Shown: piece after piece, positions 1 through 8,882 of the stretch | How positions within the stretch are numbered: the stretch's first letter is position 1 | How the letters are laid out: each line of letters opens with the position of its first letter | Assembly (NCBI GenBank): GCA_041908445.1 | Contig: JAYRFK010000119.1 | Span: 124,001 to 188,000, forward strand | DNA length: 64,000 nt | Direction of reading: 5' to 3' | Origin: JAEUJM01 sp041908445 | GTDB taxonomy: Bacteria; Actinomycetota; Acidimicrobiia; Acidimicrobiales; DATDAH01 | Notes under the pieces: model-generated | What the model was told of the DNA's origin: nothing | What the model saw: only the letters and a program-made list of their open reading frames with translations | The model's database searches: none | Program-made: the position numbers and the translations under genes

Positions 1-139
1 CGGCGGAGGCCTTGAGGTCGCTGCCGGTCACCTCGTGGCCCATGTCGGCGAGGACGGTGGCGATGGCGCTCATGCCCGCGCCGCCCACGCCGACGACGTG
101 GACCCGCCTCGGCTGCGAGAGGTCGAGGCGGTCAGCCAC
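1..139 (-). CDS. murC: UDP-N-acetylmuramate--L-alanine ligase MurC, N-terminal part (cut by window edge)
   Basis: Only the first 46 codons are inside the window. They read VADRLDLSQPRRVHVVGVGG and continue AGMSAIATVLADMGHEVTGS, the N-terminal Rossmann-like UDP-binding segment of MurC with its Gly-rich GVGGAGMSAIA motif. MurC adds L-alanine to UDP-MurNAc in the cytoplasm, the first peptide step of peptidoglycan synthesis. The GTG start at 139 overlaps the murG stop by 8 nt (GTGGCTGA), so the genes are translationally coupled at the distal end of the dcw operon. The catalytic ATPase and ligase domains lie outside the window. Confidence 0.9.
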   Translation of the reverse strand, partial: MADRLDLSQPRRVHVVGVGGAGMSAIATVLADMGHEVTGSDLKASA

Positions 140-1331
140 GGGCGTGCTCCTCGACCAGCGCCGCCACCGCGTCGCCCGCGTCCCGGCGGGCGGTGGTGCG
201 GGCGGCGCGGCCCATGGCCTCGAGTCGGCCCGGCTCGGCCACGAGGGCGTCCACCTCGCGCACCAGGCGGTCGGCCGTGAGCTCGGCGTCCGGCACGAGC
301 ACCGCGGCGCCGGCGTCGACGAGGGCACGGGCGTTGGCGGTCTGGTGGTCGCCGGGGGCCCCGGGCAGCGGCACGAGGATGGCGGGCACGCCGATGGCGC
401 CGAGCTCGGCGACGGTCGTGGCCCCGCTGCGGGAGAGCACGAGGTCGGCGGCGGCGAAGGCGCGCGGCATGTCGTCTTCGTAGCGGACGGAGACGTAGGT
501 GACCCCCTCGACGACCGGTGCCGGCGCCCGCTCCGAGAGCGCCGCCCAGTCCCGCTCGCCGATGACGTGGCGCACGGTGAGCTCCCGGCGGGGTCGCCAC
601 GACGCCAGCGCGCCCACGACCGCCTCGTTGATCCGCAGGCTGCCGAGCGAGCCACCGAAGGCGAGGAGCACGGTCTGGCCGTCGGCGATCGACAGGGCCT
701 CGCGGGCGCCCGCCCGGTCGCGGTCGCGGTCCACGGCGAGCACCTCGGGACGCACCGGGTTGCCGGTCAGCACCGCGCGAGGCAGGTCGGTGCCCGGGAA
801 GGACACCGCGGCGGCCTTCGCGAACCGGGCGGTCAGGCGGTTGGCGGCGCCGGGCACCGCGTTCTGCTCGGCGACCACGATGGGGATGCGCAGGACGATC
901 GCCGCGATGGCGCACGGGATCGAGGCGTAGCCGCCCATGGCGACCACGACCGCGGGCCGGTGGCGGCGCAGCATGGCGAAGGCGTGGGCCACCGCCTTCA
1001 GGAGGCCCCACACCGCCCCGACGTTGGCCAGGGTGAGCTTGCGCTGGATGCCCCGGCCGGGCAGCAGGGTGACGCTGAAGCCGGCGGCGGGCACGAGGCG
1101 GGACTCGCTCCCCCGCTCGGAGCCCACGAAGTGGATGGTGGCCGGGTCGTGGCCCCGGGCCACGAGGGCGCGGCCGATGGCGATGCCGGGCAGCGTGTGG
1201 CCGGCGGTGCCGCCGCCGGCGATCACCGCCCAGGCGGTGGTGGCGGCCCCGCCGGGCGCGCCCGCCGGTTCGGGCGCCGGCCCGGTCGTGTCGGGGCCCG
1301 GGCCCGCCTCGTTCTGCACTCCTGCGCTCAC
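132..1331 (-). CDS. murG: UDP-GlcNAc:lipid I N-acetylglucosaminyltransferase MurG
   Basis: MurG transfers GlcNAc from UDP-GlcNAc to lipid I at the inner face of the membrane, making lipid II. The GGGTAGHT donor/lipid loop is present near residue 40, and the C-terminal half has the SGATTVAELGAIGVPAILVP nucleotide-binding segment typical of GT28 enzymes. At 399 residues it is about 40 longer than usual: a Pro/Gly/Ala-rich tail of some 35 residues precedes the first strand. The start is GTG at 1331, 19 nt after ftsW; a GTG at 1319 is an alternative. Its 3' end overlaps murC. Confidence 0.95.
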   Translation of the reverse strand: MSAGVQNEAGPGPDTTGPAPEPAGAPGGAATTAWAVIAGGGTAGHTLPGIAIGRALVARGHDPATIHFVGSERGSESRLVPAAGFSVTLLPGRGIQRKLTLANVGAVWGLLKAVAHAFAMLRRHRPAVVVAMGGYASIPCAIAAIVLRIPIVVAEQNAVPGAANRLTARFAKAAAVSFPGTDLPRAVLTGNPVRPEVLAVDRDRDRAGAREALSIADGQTVLLAFGGSLGSLRINEAVVGALASWRPRRELTVRHVIGERDWAALSERAPAPVVEGVTYVSVRYEDDMPRAFAAADLVLSRSGATTVAELGAIGVPAILVPLPGAPGDHQTANARALVDAGAAVLVPDAELTADRLVREVDALVAEPGRLEAMGRAARTTARRDAGDAVAALVEEHARG

Positions 1332-1350
1332 CTCACCGGCGCCCCGCCGC

Positions 1351-2538
1351 TCAGTCGGCGTGCGAGGCGATGTTGGCCAGGATGCCAGCTGCGACCATGG
1401 TGACCACCAACGACGAGCCGCCGAACGACACGAACGGCAGGGGCACGCCGGTGATGGGCAGCACGGCGACGACGACCCCGATGTTCATGAACGCCTGCAC
1501 CGCGAACCAGGCGGTGATGCCTGCCGCGACGAGCCGGCCGAAGGTGTCCGCGGTGGACAGGGCCACCCGGATCCCGAAGTAGGCGAGGGCGAGGAACAGG
1601 CCGATCACGAAGGCGGCGCCGATGAGGCCGAGCTCCTCGGCGACGATGGCGAAGATGAAGTCGGTGTGGGCCTCGGGCAGGAACTCGTACTTGGCGCGGC
1701 TGGCGCCGAGCCCGACGCCCTTCAGGCCGCCCGAGGCGATGCCCACCAGGCTCTGGATGGTCTGGTAGCCCGTGTCGCCGGGGTCGGCCCACGGGTTCAG
1801 GAACGCGGTCATGCGGGCCCGGCGGTAGCTCGCCCCGAAGGCCAGGAAGCCGGCGACGAGGCCCCCGACGATGGCGATGCCGCCGAGGTGGTGGAGGCGC
1901 TGGCCCGCCACGTAGAGGACGGTCAGGACGATCGCACCGAGCACGATGGTCGTGCCCAGGTTCGGCTGCAGCATGAGCAGGGCGGCCACGCCGCCGAACA
2001 CGATCAGGGCGGGCTTGAGGGTCAGCGCCACCACATGGGCCTTGCCCTCGCGCTCGCGGTCGGCGAGCAGCTTGGCGATGAACAGCAGCACGGCCAGCTT
2101 GGCGAACTCGGAGGGCTGGATGCGCAGAGCGCCCACGCCGAGCCAGCGCGACGAGCCGTTCACCTCGGTGCCGACGCCCGGCACGAGGACGAGCACGAGC
2201 AGGACCACCGTCCCGATGAGCATCGGGCCCACCCACTGGCGCCAGCGGCGGTAGTGGAGGCGGTAGGCCATGACCAGGCCGAAGGTGCCGACCGCGGCCC
2301 ACAGCGCCTGGCGCTTGAAGCTGAACCACGTGGTGCCGTGGTCCTTGAGGTCGGTCACCGACGAGGCCGAGATGACCATCACCAGGCCGAACAGCACCAG
2401 GGTGGCGACCAGGCCCAGGATGGCCAGCGCCGGCGTGTTGGCCTGCGCCCGCCGGAGCCGGCCCGCGGGATGGCGCCGGCGGGACCCCTCGAGGTGGTCG
2501 GGGCCCTCGGGCGGGCGCGTGGTGGTCGTGGTGGCCAT
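1351..2538 (-). CDS. ftsW: lipid II polymerase FtsW (SEDS family)
   Basis: FtsW is the septal SEDS glycosyltransferase that polymerises lipid II with its partner transpeptidase FtsI. The 395-residue protein has about ten hydrophobic helices, starts its first near residue 35 after a basic cytoplasmic tail, and carries SEDS signatures such as WLGVGALRIQPSEFAKLA and LPEAHTDFIFAIVAEELG. A good ribosome site (GGAGG, 8 nt before the ATG at 2538) fixes the start and is one of few clear Shine-Dalgarno sequences in this operon. It lies between murD and murG, as in other actinobacteria. RodA is the nearest alternative, but position favours FtsW. Confidence 0.94.
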   Translation of the reverse strand: MATTTTTRPPEGPDHLEGSRRRHPAGRLRRAQANTPALAILGLVATLVLFGLVMVISASSVTDLKDHGTTWFSFKRQALWAAVGTFGLVMAYRLHYRRWRQWVGPMLIGTVVLLVLVLVPGVGTEVNGSSRWLGVGALRIQPSEFAKLAVLLFIAKLLADREREGKAHVVALTLKPALIVFGGVAALLMLQPNLGTTIVLGAIVLTVLYVAGQRLHHLGGIAIVGGLVAGFLAFGASYRRARMTAFLNPWADPGDTGYQTIQSLVGIASGGLKGVGLGASRAKYEFLPEAHTDFIFAIVAEELGLIGAAFVIGLFLALAYFGIRVALSTADTFGRLVAAGITAWFAVQAFMNIGVVVAVLPITGVPLPFVSFGGSSLVVTMVAAGILANIASHAD

Positions 2539-2557
2539 GGCGGTGCCTCCGTGGCGA

Positions 2558-3889
2558 TCAGGCCGGTTGGGGCGCAGGTGGGGTCAGGGCGCGGACGGCG
2601 CGGGCGAAGTCGTCGCCGCGCTCGCCGTAGGACGAGTACCAGTCGAACGAGGCGCAGCCGGGCGACAGCAGGACCGCGTCACCGGGCCGGGCCAGGGCCG
2701 CCGCCCGCGCCACCGCGTCGTCCATGGACGTGGCGGTCTCGACCGGACGGCGGCCGGCGAAGGCCGCGGCGACGTCCGGGGCGGCCTCGCCGATGGCGAC
2801 GACGGCGCGCACCCGCTCGGGACTGGCCGCCAGCGGGCCGAGGTCGATGCCCTTGTTGCGGCCGCCGGCGATGAGCACGACCGAGTCGAAGCCGGAGAGG
2901 GCGGCGGCCACGGCGTGGGGCACGGTGGCCTTGGAGTCGTCGTAGAAGCGGACACCGTCGCGCTCGCGTACGAGCTCGACGCGGTGGTGCATGCCCGCGA
3001 AGCCGGTCAGCGTGGACCGCACGCCGTCGAGGGTGGCGCCGGCGCCGAGGGCCGTGGCGCTGGCCGCAAGGGCGTTGGCGAGGTCGTGGGGGAAGGTGCG
3101 GAACAGCTCCTCGACCCGGACCAGCTCGGTGCCGTCATCGGTGACGAGGACGCCCTCGGCCAGGTGATAGCCGGTGCGCTCGCGCAGGGAGAAGGTCGTG
3201 CGCCGGGCGGCGCCGTGGTGGGCCGAGACGACGGGGTCGTCGGCGTTGGCGACCGCGAGGTCGTCGGCGCCCTGGTCGGCCCAGATGCGGGCCTTGGCCG
3301 CCTCGTACGCACCGAGCGAGGCGTGGACGTCGAGGTGGTCGGGGGCGAAGTTCAGCCACGTCGCCACCGCCGGCGCGAAGCGCTCGCTGTGGCCCAACCG
3401 GAACGACGAGGCCTCCACCACGAAGACCTCGGTGGCCGGGTCCTCGATGGCGGCGACCAGGGGGACGTCGGTGTTGCCGGCGGCCACCGCCCGTCGCCCG
3501 GAGGCGTTGAGCATGTCGGTGACGAGGGTGGTGACGGTCGTCTTGCCGTTCGTGCCGGTGATCGCGACCAGCGGCCGGTCGTCCCACGCCTCGGCGAGGT
3601 CGAACTCGGAGCGGACGGGCACGCCGCCGGCGCGGGCGAGGGCGAACACCGGGTGGGCGTCGGGCACGCCGGGGCTCGGCACGACCGCGGCGGCGGCGGT
3701 GACCAGGCCGGCCAGGGCGTCGGCCTCCGGGGCGGCCACGAAGTCCACGCCGAGGGCGGCGGCGGCGGCCACCTTGTCCCCGGTCGGCCGGTCCTCGACG
3801 ACCACCACCTCGACGCCGTGCGCGACCAGGGCGCGAGCGACCGCCGCGCCGGTGACGCCCAGGCCGACCACGAGGTGGGGGGCACCCAT
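2558..3889 (-). CDS. murD: UDP-N-acetylmuramoylalanine--D-glutamate ligase MurD
   Basis: MurD adds D-glutamate to UDP-MurNAc-L-Ala in the cytoplasm. The protein is 443 residues, normal for the family. It has a Rossmann N-domain (GLGVTG near residue 10), the ATP-binding GTNGKTT at 112-118, a SPGCASFDWYSSYGERGDDF segment near the C-terminus and the DDSKATVPHA motif typical of MurD. The ATG at 3889 overlaps the mraY stop in an ATGA junction. An upstream extension of the same frame runs antisense-like through mraY and was discarded. A 19-nt gap separates murD from ftsW. Confidence 0.95.
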   Translation of the reverse strand: MGAPHLVVGLGVTGAAVARALVAHGVEVVVVEDRPTGDKVAAAAALGVDFVAAPEADALAGLVTAAAAVVPSPGVPDAHPVFALARAGGVPVRSEFDLAEAWDDRPLVAITGTNGKTTVTTLVTDMLNASGRRAVAAGNTDVPLVAAIEDPATEVFVVEASSFRLGHSERFAPAVATWLNFAPDHLDVHASLGAYEAAKARIWADQGADDLAVANADDPVVSAHHGAARRTTFSLRERTGYHLAEGVLVTDDGTELVRVEELFRTFPHDLANALAASATALGAGATLDGVRSTLTGFAGMHHRVELVRERDGVRFYDDSKATVPHAVAAALSGFDSVVLIAGGRNKGIDLGPLAASPERVRAVVAIGEAAPDVAAAFAGRRPVETATSMDDAVARAAALARPGDAVLLSPGCASFDWYSSYGERGDDFARAVRALTPPAPQPA

Positions 3890-4926
3890 CAGTCGATGGC
3901 CCCGGTGTTGATGAAGTCGGCGTAGAAGAAGCCGAGGGCGACGGCGGTGAGCAGGCCGGCGATGATCCAGAAGCGGATGATCACGGTGGTCTCGGGCCAG
4001 CCACCGAGCTCGAAGTGGTGGTGGATGGGCGCCATCCGGAAGATGCGGCGACCGCCGAAGAGCCGGAAGGCGGTGACCTGGAGGATCACCGAGAGCGTCT
4101 CCACCACGAACAGGCCGCCGATGACGACGAGCAGCAGGGCGGTGCTGGTGGTCAGGGCCAGGCCGGCCAGGCCGGCACCGATGGCCAGCGAGCCCGTGTC
4201 GCCCATGAAGATGCGCGCGGGTGCTGCGTTCCACCACAGGAAGCCCGTGCAGGCGCCGGTCATGGCTGCGGCCACCACCGCCAGGTCCAGCGCGTGGACG
4301 ACGTCGTAGGTGAGCGGGTGCCGGAACGCCCAGAACCCGATGATGGTGAAGGCCATGAACGCGAACACCGCCGACCCGCCGGCCAGGCCGTCGAGCCCGT
4401 CGGTGAGGTTCACGGCGTTGGCGCTGCCGAGGATCAGCAGCACGGCGAACACGACCCACGCGACCGTGCCGAGCTCGATGTCGAACTGGTCCCAGCGGGT
4501 GATGGCCAGGGTGGTGTGCACCGGCGTGTGGATCACGGTCAGCACCGCGAAGCCCACGGCCACGATGAGCAGGCCGATGATCTTGGCCCGCTTGTTGAGG
4601 CCGAGGTTCCGCTCCCGGGAGACCTTCAGGTAGTCGTCGACGAGCCCCACGAGGCCGGCGCCCACGATGGCGGCCATGACCAGGAGGCCCGAGCGGGTGA
4701 TGATCCGGCTGTTGGAGATGTCGCTGATGACGTAGCCGGCCACGGCGCCGATCACGATGGCGAGGCCGCCCATGGTGGGCGTGCCCGCCTTGGTGATGTG
4801 GCCCTCGGGGCCGTCCTCGCGGATGGGCTGGCCGAGGTGCGCGTTCGTGAGCCACGTGATCAGCAGCCGGGTCACGACGAGCGAGACCACGAGGCCGATG
4901 CCGCCGGCGACGAGGAGGGTCTTCAC
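3889..4926 (-). CDS. mraY: phospho-N-acetylmuramoyl-pentapeptide transferase MraY
   Basis: MraY links UDP-MurNAc-pentapeptide to undecaprenyl phosphate, making lipid I in the membrane. It has 345 residues and about ten helices. Family motifs are visible in order: DGPEGHITKAGTPTMGG (38-54), the Mg-binding DD at 97-98 in GLVDDYLK, NLTDGLDGLAGG (173-184), and the cytoplasmic HHH triad at 302-304 in APIHHHFELGG. The GTG start at 4926 overlaps the murE stop (GTGA). In most bacteria murF lies between murE and mraY; here they touch directly. Confidence 0.96.
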   Translation of the reverse strand: MKTLLVAGGIGLVVSLVVTRLLITWLTNAHLGQPIREDGPEGHITKAGTPTMGGLAIVIGAVAGYVISDISNSRIITRSGLLVMAAIVGAGLVGLVDDYLKVSRERNLGLNKRAKIIGLLIVAVGFAVLTVIHTPVHTTLAITRWDQFDIELGTVAWVVFAVLLILGSANAVNLTDGLDGLAGGSAVFAFMAFTIIGFWAFRHPLTYDVVHALDLAVVAAAMTGACTGFLWWNAAPARIFMGDTGSLAIGAGLAGLALTTSTALLLVVIGGLFVVETLSVILQVTAFRLFGGRRIFRMAPIHHHFELGGWPETTVIIRFWIIAGLLTAVALGFFYADFINTGAID

Positions 4927-6317
4927 GACAGCAGCTCCCGGGCCACGGCGCGGTCGTCGAAGGGGCGGCGCTCGTCCCCGACCTGCTGGTACGTCTCGTG
5001 GCCCTTGCCGGCGATGACGACGAGGTCACCCGGGCGGGCCTCCTCGAGCGCGAGGGCGATGGCCCGGCGGCGGTCCGGCTCCACCGCCAGGGTCGTGTCG
5101 TCTGCGATGCCTGATCTCACCTGGGAGATGATGGCTGCTGGGTCCTCGCTGCGGGGGTTATCCGACGTCAGCACGACCCGGTCGGCCAGGCGGGCGGCCA
5201 CCTCCCCCATCAGCGGGCGCTTCACCGTGTCGCGGTCGCCGCCGCACCCGAACACGACCAGCACGCGGCCGGCGCCGACGAGCTCGCGGGCCGTCTCCAG
5301 CACGTGCTCGAGGCCGTCGGGGGTGTGGGCGTAGTCGACGACCACGCCGAAGGGCTGGCCCGCCTCGACCGCCTCGAAGCGTCCGGGCACCGGTCCGGCG
5401 GCGGCGAGCCCCTCGGCCACCGCCGCCGGCTCGATGCCCAGGGTGATCGCGGCCTCCGCGGCGGCCAGGGCGTTGCTGACGTTGAACCGGCCGCCGAGGG
5501 GCAGGGTCACGTCGACGCCCCGCCAGTGGAAGCGGCTGGTGGCCTGCCCGACCTCCAGGTCCTCGACGTCGCCCACCGAGTAGCCCCGCGTGGGCACGAC
5601 GGCGGCGTCGAGGAGCAGCCGACCCCGCGGATCGTCGACGTTGACGACCGCGGAATCGGCCAGCTCCGGGGTGAAGAGGCGGGCCTTGGCCTGGAAGTAC
5701 TCCTCCATCGAGGCGTGGAAGTCCAGGTGCTCGGCGCTCAGGTTGGTGAACACGGCGACGCGGTAGCGGGTGCCGTCCACGCGGTGCAGCGCCAGGGCGT
5801 GCGACGAGACCTCCATGGCCACGGCGTCGACGCCGTCGGCGACGAAACCGGCCAGCAGGCGCTGCAGCTCCGGCGCCTCGGGGGTCGTGCGGGCGCCGGT
5901 CAGCGTGCCGATGACCTCGGCCCGCCGTCCGGCGGCCTCGAGCACCGAGCGCAGGAGATGCACGGTCGTGGTCTTGCCGTTGGTGCCGGTGACGCCGACC
6001 ACGTCCAGGGCCCGGGAGGGGTGGCCGTAGACCGCCGCCGACGCCGGCGCCATGGCCAGGCGCACGTCGGGCACGACGACCTGCGGCACGGGCAGGTCCA
6101 GGGGGCGTTCGCAGAGCAGCGCCACCGCGCCCGCGGCGACCGCCGCCGCGGCGTGGTCGTGGCCGTCGGCGTGCTCGCCCCGCACGCAGCAGAACAGGTC
6201 ACCGGACGCAACGGCGCGACTGTCGTGGCTCACGCCCGACAGCTCGACGCCGGCGTCACCGGTGCCCGGGGCCCGCTCGGCCCCGGGCAGCTCGGCGAGC
6301 AGCGCGTTCAGGTCCAC
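4923..6317 (-). CDS. murE: UDP-MurNAc-tripeptide synthetase MurE
   Basis: MurE adds the third stem-peptide residue. The 464-residue protein has the MurE HDSRAV substrate loop near residue 31, ATP-binding GTNGKTTT at 111-118, the NLSAEHLDFHASMEEYFQAK block with its carbamylated Lys, and DNPR at 386-389. DNPR is the known signature for meso-diaminopimelate, so a DAP-type wall is inferred. The chosen GTG start at 6317 (VDLNALLAEL) matches the usual MurE N-terminus and lies 13 nt after the ftsI stop. A longer start at 6380 would overlap ftsI by 50 nt with unlikely residues. The stop overlaps mraY. Confidence 0.94.
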   Translation of the reverse strand: MDLNALLAELPGAERAPGTGDAGVELSGVSHDSRAVASGDLFCCVRGEHADGHDHAAAAVAAGAVALLCERPLDLPVPQVVVPDVRLAMAPASAAVYGHPSRALDVVGVTGTNGKTTTVHLLRSVLEAAGRRAEVIGTLTGARTTPEAPELQRLLAGFVADGVDAVAMEVSSHALALHRVDGTRYRVAVFTNLSAEHLDFHASMEEYFQAKARLFTPELADSAVVNVDDPRGRLLLDAAVVPTRGYSVGDVEDLEVGQATSRFHWRGVDVTLPLGGRFNVSNALAAAEAAITLGIEPAAVAEGLAAAGPVPGRFEAVEAGQPFGVVVDYAHTPDGLEHVLETARELVGAGRVLVVFGCGGDRDTVKRPLMGEVAARLADRVVLTSDNPRSEDPAAIISQVRSGIADDTTLAVEPDRRRAIALALEEARPGDLVVIAGKGHETYQQVGDERRPFDDRAVARELLS

Positions 6318-6330
6318 CGCACCGTCACGA

Positions 6331-8352
6331 TCACGGCACCGGGGTGCCGAGGCCGTCCTGGCTGGGATCGATGCCCGCAACGGGCGGCGTGGCCGTCTCG
6401 AGCTGCGCGGGCGGGGCGATCCCGTAGCGGGCCAGAGCGAACTGGCCGAGCTGCGAGAAGACCGGGGCCGAGACCTCGCCGCCGTAGATCGACGAGGTGG
6501 GCTCGTCCAGCACGACGATCATCGTGAGCTCGGGGTCCTCGGCGGGCACGAAGCCGGCGAAGGTCGCCACGTAGTGGTAGTTGCCCGCGGCGTCCTCGTA
6601 GCCCCCGGTGTCCTGGGGCTTGCGGGCGGTGCCGGTCTTGCCGGCCACGCTGTAGCCGGGGATGGCGGCCGACGTGCCGGTGCCGGTGTCGACCACCGAC
6701 ATCATCATCGTGGTGAGCTGGCGGGCGGTGCTCGTCGACACCACCCGGTGCGGCTCGGGGGCGGCGACCGGGTGGCGGGTGCCGTCGTCGCCCACCCGGG
6801 CGAGCACGAGGCGGGGCGGGACGTAGACGCCGTCGTTGGCGACCACGTTGAAGGCGCTGAGCATCTGCATGGCGGTGACCGAGATGCCCTGGCCGATCGG
6901 GATCGAGCCGATCGAGGTGCCCGACCACTCGTCGAGCGGCAGGGTGATGCCGGCGGCCTCGTGCGGGAAGTCGAGCGCCGTGGGCCGGCCGAAGCCGAAG
7001 CGGCCGAGGTAGTCGTCGAGGCGCTCGGCGCCGAGCCGCTGGGCGACCATGATCGTCCCGACGTTCGACGACTGGGCGAGGATGTCGTTGACGCTCAAGT
7101 CGACCGGCGCGTGCGGGTCGTGGTCGGTGAAGCGGTGGTCGGCCACCTGGATGCCGTCGGGCACCAGGAAGCGGGTGGCGGGCTCCACCACGCCCTCCTC
7201 GAGCGCGGCGGCCATGGTGACCACCTTGATCACCGAGCCGGGCTCGTACATCGCGGTCAGGGCCCGGTTGTTGCTGCTCGGGACCGCCGGGCCGCGGCTG
7301 CCGTCCTCGTTCTGGGTGGCCTCCACGTTGGCCATGGCGAGCACCTCGCCGGTGCCGACCCGGCTGACGATGGCGATGCCGCCGAGGGCCCCGGTGGCGT
7401 CGACCTGCTGGGCGAGGGCCCGCTCGGCCTCGAACTGCAGCCCCCGGTCCAGGGTGAGCACGAGGCTGTCGCCCTGCTGGGCGGGGGTCAGGTGCTGCTC
7501 GCCCGACGAGATGGTGTCGCCGTCGGGCGCGCGCTCGACGGTGAGCTCACCCGGCGTGCCGGTGAGGGCCTGCTCGTACTGCTGCTCGATGCCCGACAGG
7601 CCGGTGTTGTCGACGCCGACGGCCCCGATGACCGAACGGGCCAGGTCGCCCGAGGGCTCGAAGCGGGCGGGCTCGTCCATGAGGTGGATGCCGGCGAGGT
7701 CGAGGTCGCGCACCTGCTCGGCGAGCTCGTCGGGCTGCTGGCGGACGAGGTAGGTGAACTCGGTGTCCGCGCTCAGCTTCTCGACCAGCTCGGCCTGGTC
7801 CATGCCCAGCACCGGCGCGAGGTGCGCCGCGGCGGCCACCGGGTCCTCGATCTCCTGCGGGTTGGCGTACACGGTGCTCTGGTTGACGCTGAGGGCGAGG
7901 TCCTCGCCGTTGCGGTCGAGGATCGAGCCGCGCGCCGCGGGGAGGTCGATGGAGCGCACCCGCTGCTGCTCGCCGAACGCGACGTAGCGCTCGGGGCTCA
8001 CGGTCTGGAGCTCGGCCACCCGCACCAGGAGCAGGCTGAAGAGGAACAGCAGCACGAACAGCAGCGACATCAGGCGCCGGCGCGGGTGGGGGCCGCGGCC
8101 CGTGCGGCGGCGCGCCGGCTGGGGCGAGGCGTGGCGCTCGGCGGCGGGACGGTCCCCTGCCGGGCGGCGCGCGGGCCGCGACGCGGAACGGCCCCCGGCC
8201 GGATCGGTCCGGGGGCGCTCGGCGCCGGGGCGGTCGGATCGACTCCGGGCCGTCCCGGGCCCGCCGGTGGCGGGACGGGCGGCGCCCGCCCTTCCCGGCG
8301 CCCGCGCGGGCCGGGAAGGGGGGCGACGGCGGGGGCCCGCCGGGGCGGTCAC
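6331..8352 (-). CDS. ftsI: septal peptidoglycan transpeptidase FtsI (PBP3, class B PBP)
   Basis: FtsI cross-links septal peptidoglycan with FtsW. The 673-residue protein has an Arg/Pro-rich cytoplasmic tail (1-93), one membrane helix (about 94-111), a pedestal domain starting with AARGSILDRNG, and the transpeptidase domain with SVIK (catalytic Ser373), SSN (428-430) and KTG (572-574). No PASTA domain follows. The GTG start at 8352 overlaps the ftsL stop (GTGA); the same frame remains open far upstream but there it lies over ftsL and rsmH. The basic tail is unusually long and its DNA is almost all G and C. Confidence 0.95.
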   Translation of the reverse strand: MTAPAGPRRRPPSRPARAPGRAGAARPATGGPGTARSRSDRPGAERPRTDPAGGRSASRPARRPAGDRPAAERHASPQPARRRTGRGPHPRRRLMSLLFVLLFLFSLLLVRVAELQTVSPERYVAFGEQQRVRSIDLPAARGSILDRNGEDLALSVNQSTVYANPQEIEDPVAAAAHLAPVLGMDQAELVEKLSADTEFTYLVRQQPDELAEQVRDLDLAGIHLMDEPARFEPSGDLARSVIGAVGVDNTGLSGIEQQYEQALTGTPGELTVERAPDGDTISSGEQHLTPAQQGDSLVLTLDRGLQFEAERALAQQVDATGALGGIAIVSRVGTGEVLAMANVEATQNEDGSRGPAVPSSNNRALTAMYEPGSVIKVVTMAAALEEGVVEPATRFLVPDGIQVADHRFTDHDPHAPVDLSVNDILAQSSNVGTIMVAQRLGAERLDDYLGRFGFGRPTALDFPHEAAGITLPLDEWSGTSIGSIPIGQGISVTAMQMLSAFNVVANDGVYVPPRLVLARVGDDGTRHPVAAPEPHRVVSTSTARQLTTMMMSVVDTGTGTSAAIPGYSVAGKTGTARKPQDTGGYEDAAGNYHYVATFAGFVPAEDPELTMIVVLDEPTSSIYGGEVSAPVFSQLGQFALARYGIAPPAQLETATPPVAGIDPSQDGLGTPVP

Positions 8353-8882
8353 GGTGCCAGGACCTCGTCGACCGGGCCGGCCGCGGTCTCGTCCAGGGAC
8401 ACCTCGGCCTCGGGCGCGGCGACCTGGCCGGTCGCGGTGGCCGTGGGATCGGCGCCGGCGGGGGCGGTGGTGGCGGGCACCTGGCTGACGAAGGTGGGAC
8501 CGCCGGCGGGGGCGACCATGCCGAGGCGCTGGGCCTCGCTGACGATGCGCTCGGGGGCGGCGAGCTCGGCGGCCTGGAGGCGCAGGGCCTGGGCCTCGGC
8601 CTGGCGGTCCGAGATCTCCTGCTGCACCCGGTCGAGGTGCATCTGGCCGGCCACGTTCTGGGTCTGGAGGACCGCCACCGCGAACAGGACGGCGAAGAGC
8701 ACGCCGGCGCCGATGAGCAGGGCGGCGCGGCGGTTGACCTTGGCCTTGCGGACGACGGTGGGCCGCGTCCGGGGCGCCGGCTCGACGAGGCGCAGGTGCG
8801 ACGGGCGGCTGGCCGGCGCCGGTGCCGGCGCGTGGCGCGGGTGACGGCGCGGCGCCGTGACCGGGGCGAGTGCGGGGCTCAT
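8349..8882 (-). CDS. ftsL: cell division protein FtsL-like
   Basis: This is a 177-residue bitopic membrane protein in the ftsL position between rsmH and ftsI. It has a basic cytoplasmic tail (about 1-50), one helix (about 53-72, rich in Ala, Val and Leu), then a heptad-like stretch (LDRVQQEISDRQAEAQALRL) that fits the FtsL/FtsB periplasmic coiled coil. The C-terminal 50 residues are Ala/Pro/Thr-rich and acidic. FtsL acts with FtsQ and FtsB to activate FtsW/FtsI. Sequence conservation in this family is weak, so the call rests on topology and gene order. The ATG at 8882 overlaps rsmH (ATGA). Confidence 0.85.
   Translation of the reverse strand: MSPALAPVTAPRRHPRHAPAPAPASRPSHLRLVEPAPRTRPTVVRKAKVNRRAALLIGAGVLFAVLFAVAVLQTQNVAGQMHLDRVQQEISDRQAEAQALRLQAAELAAPERIVSEAQRLGMVAPAGGPTFVSQVPATTAPAGADPTATATGQVAAPEAEVSLDETAAGPVDEVLAP

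Noticed and set aside
2558..5029. An 823-codon open frame running through murD and on across mraY
   Set aside because: Only the 443 codons after 3889 show MurD motifs; the rest is Arg/His/Gly-rich out-of-frame sequence over mraY, which is itself clear.
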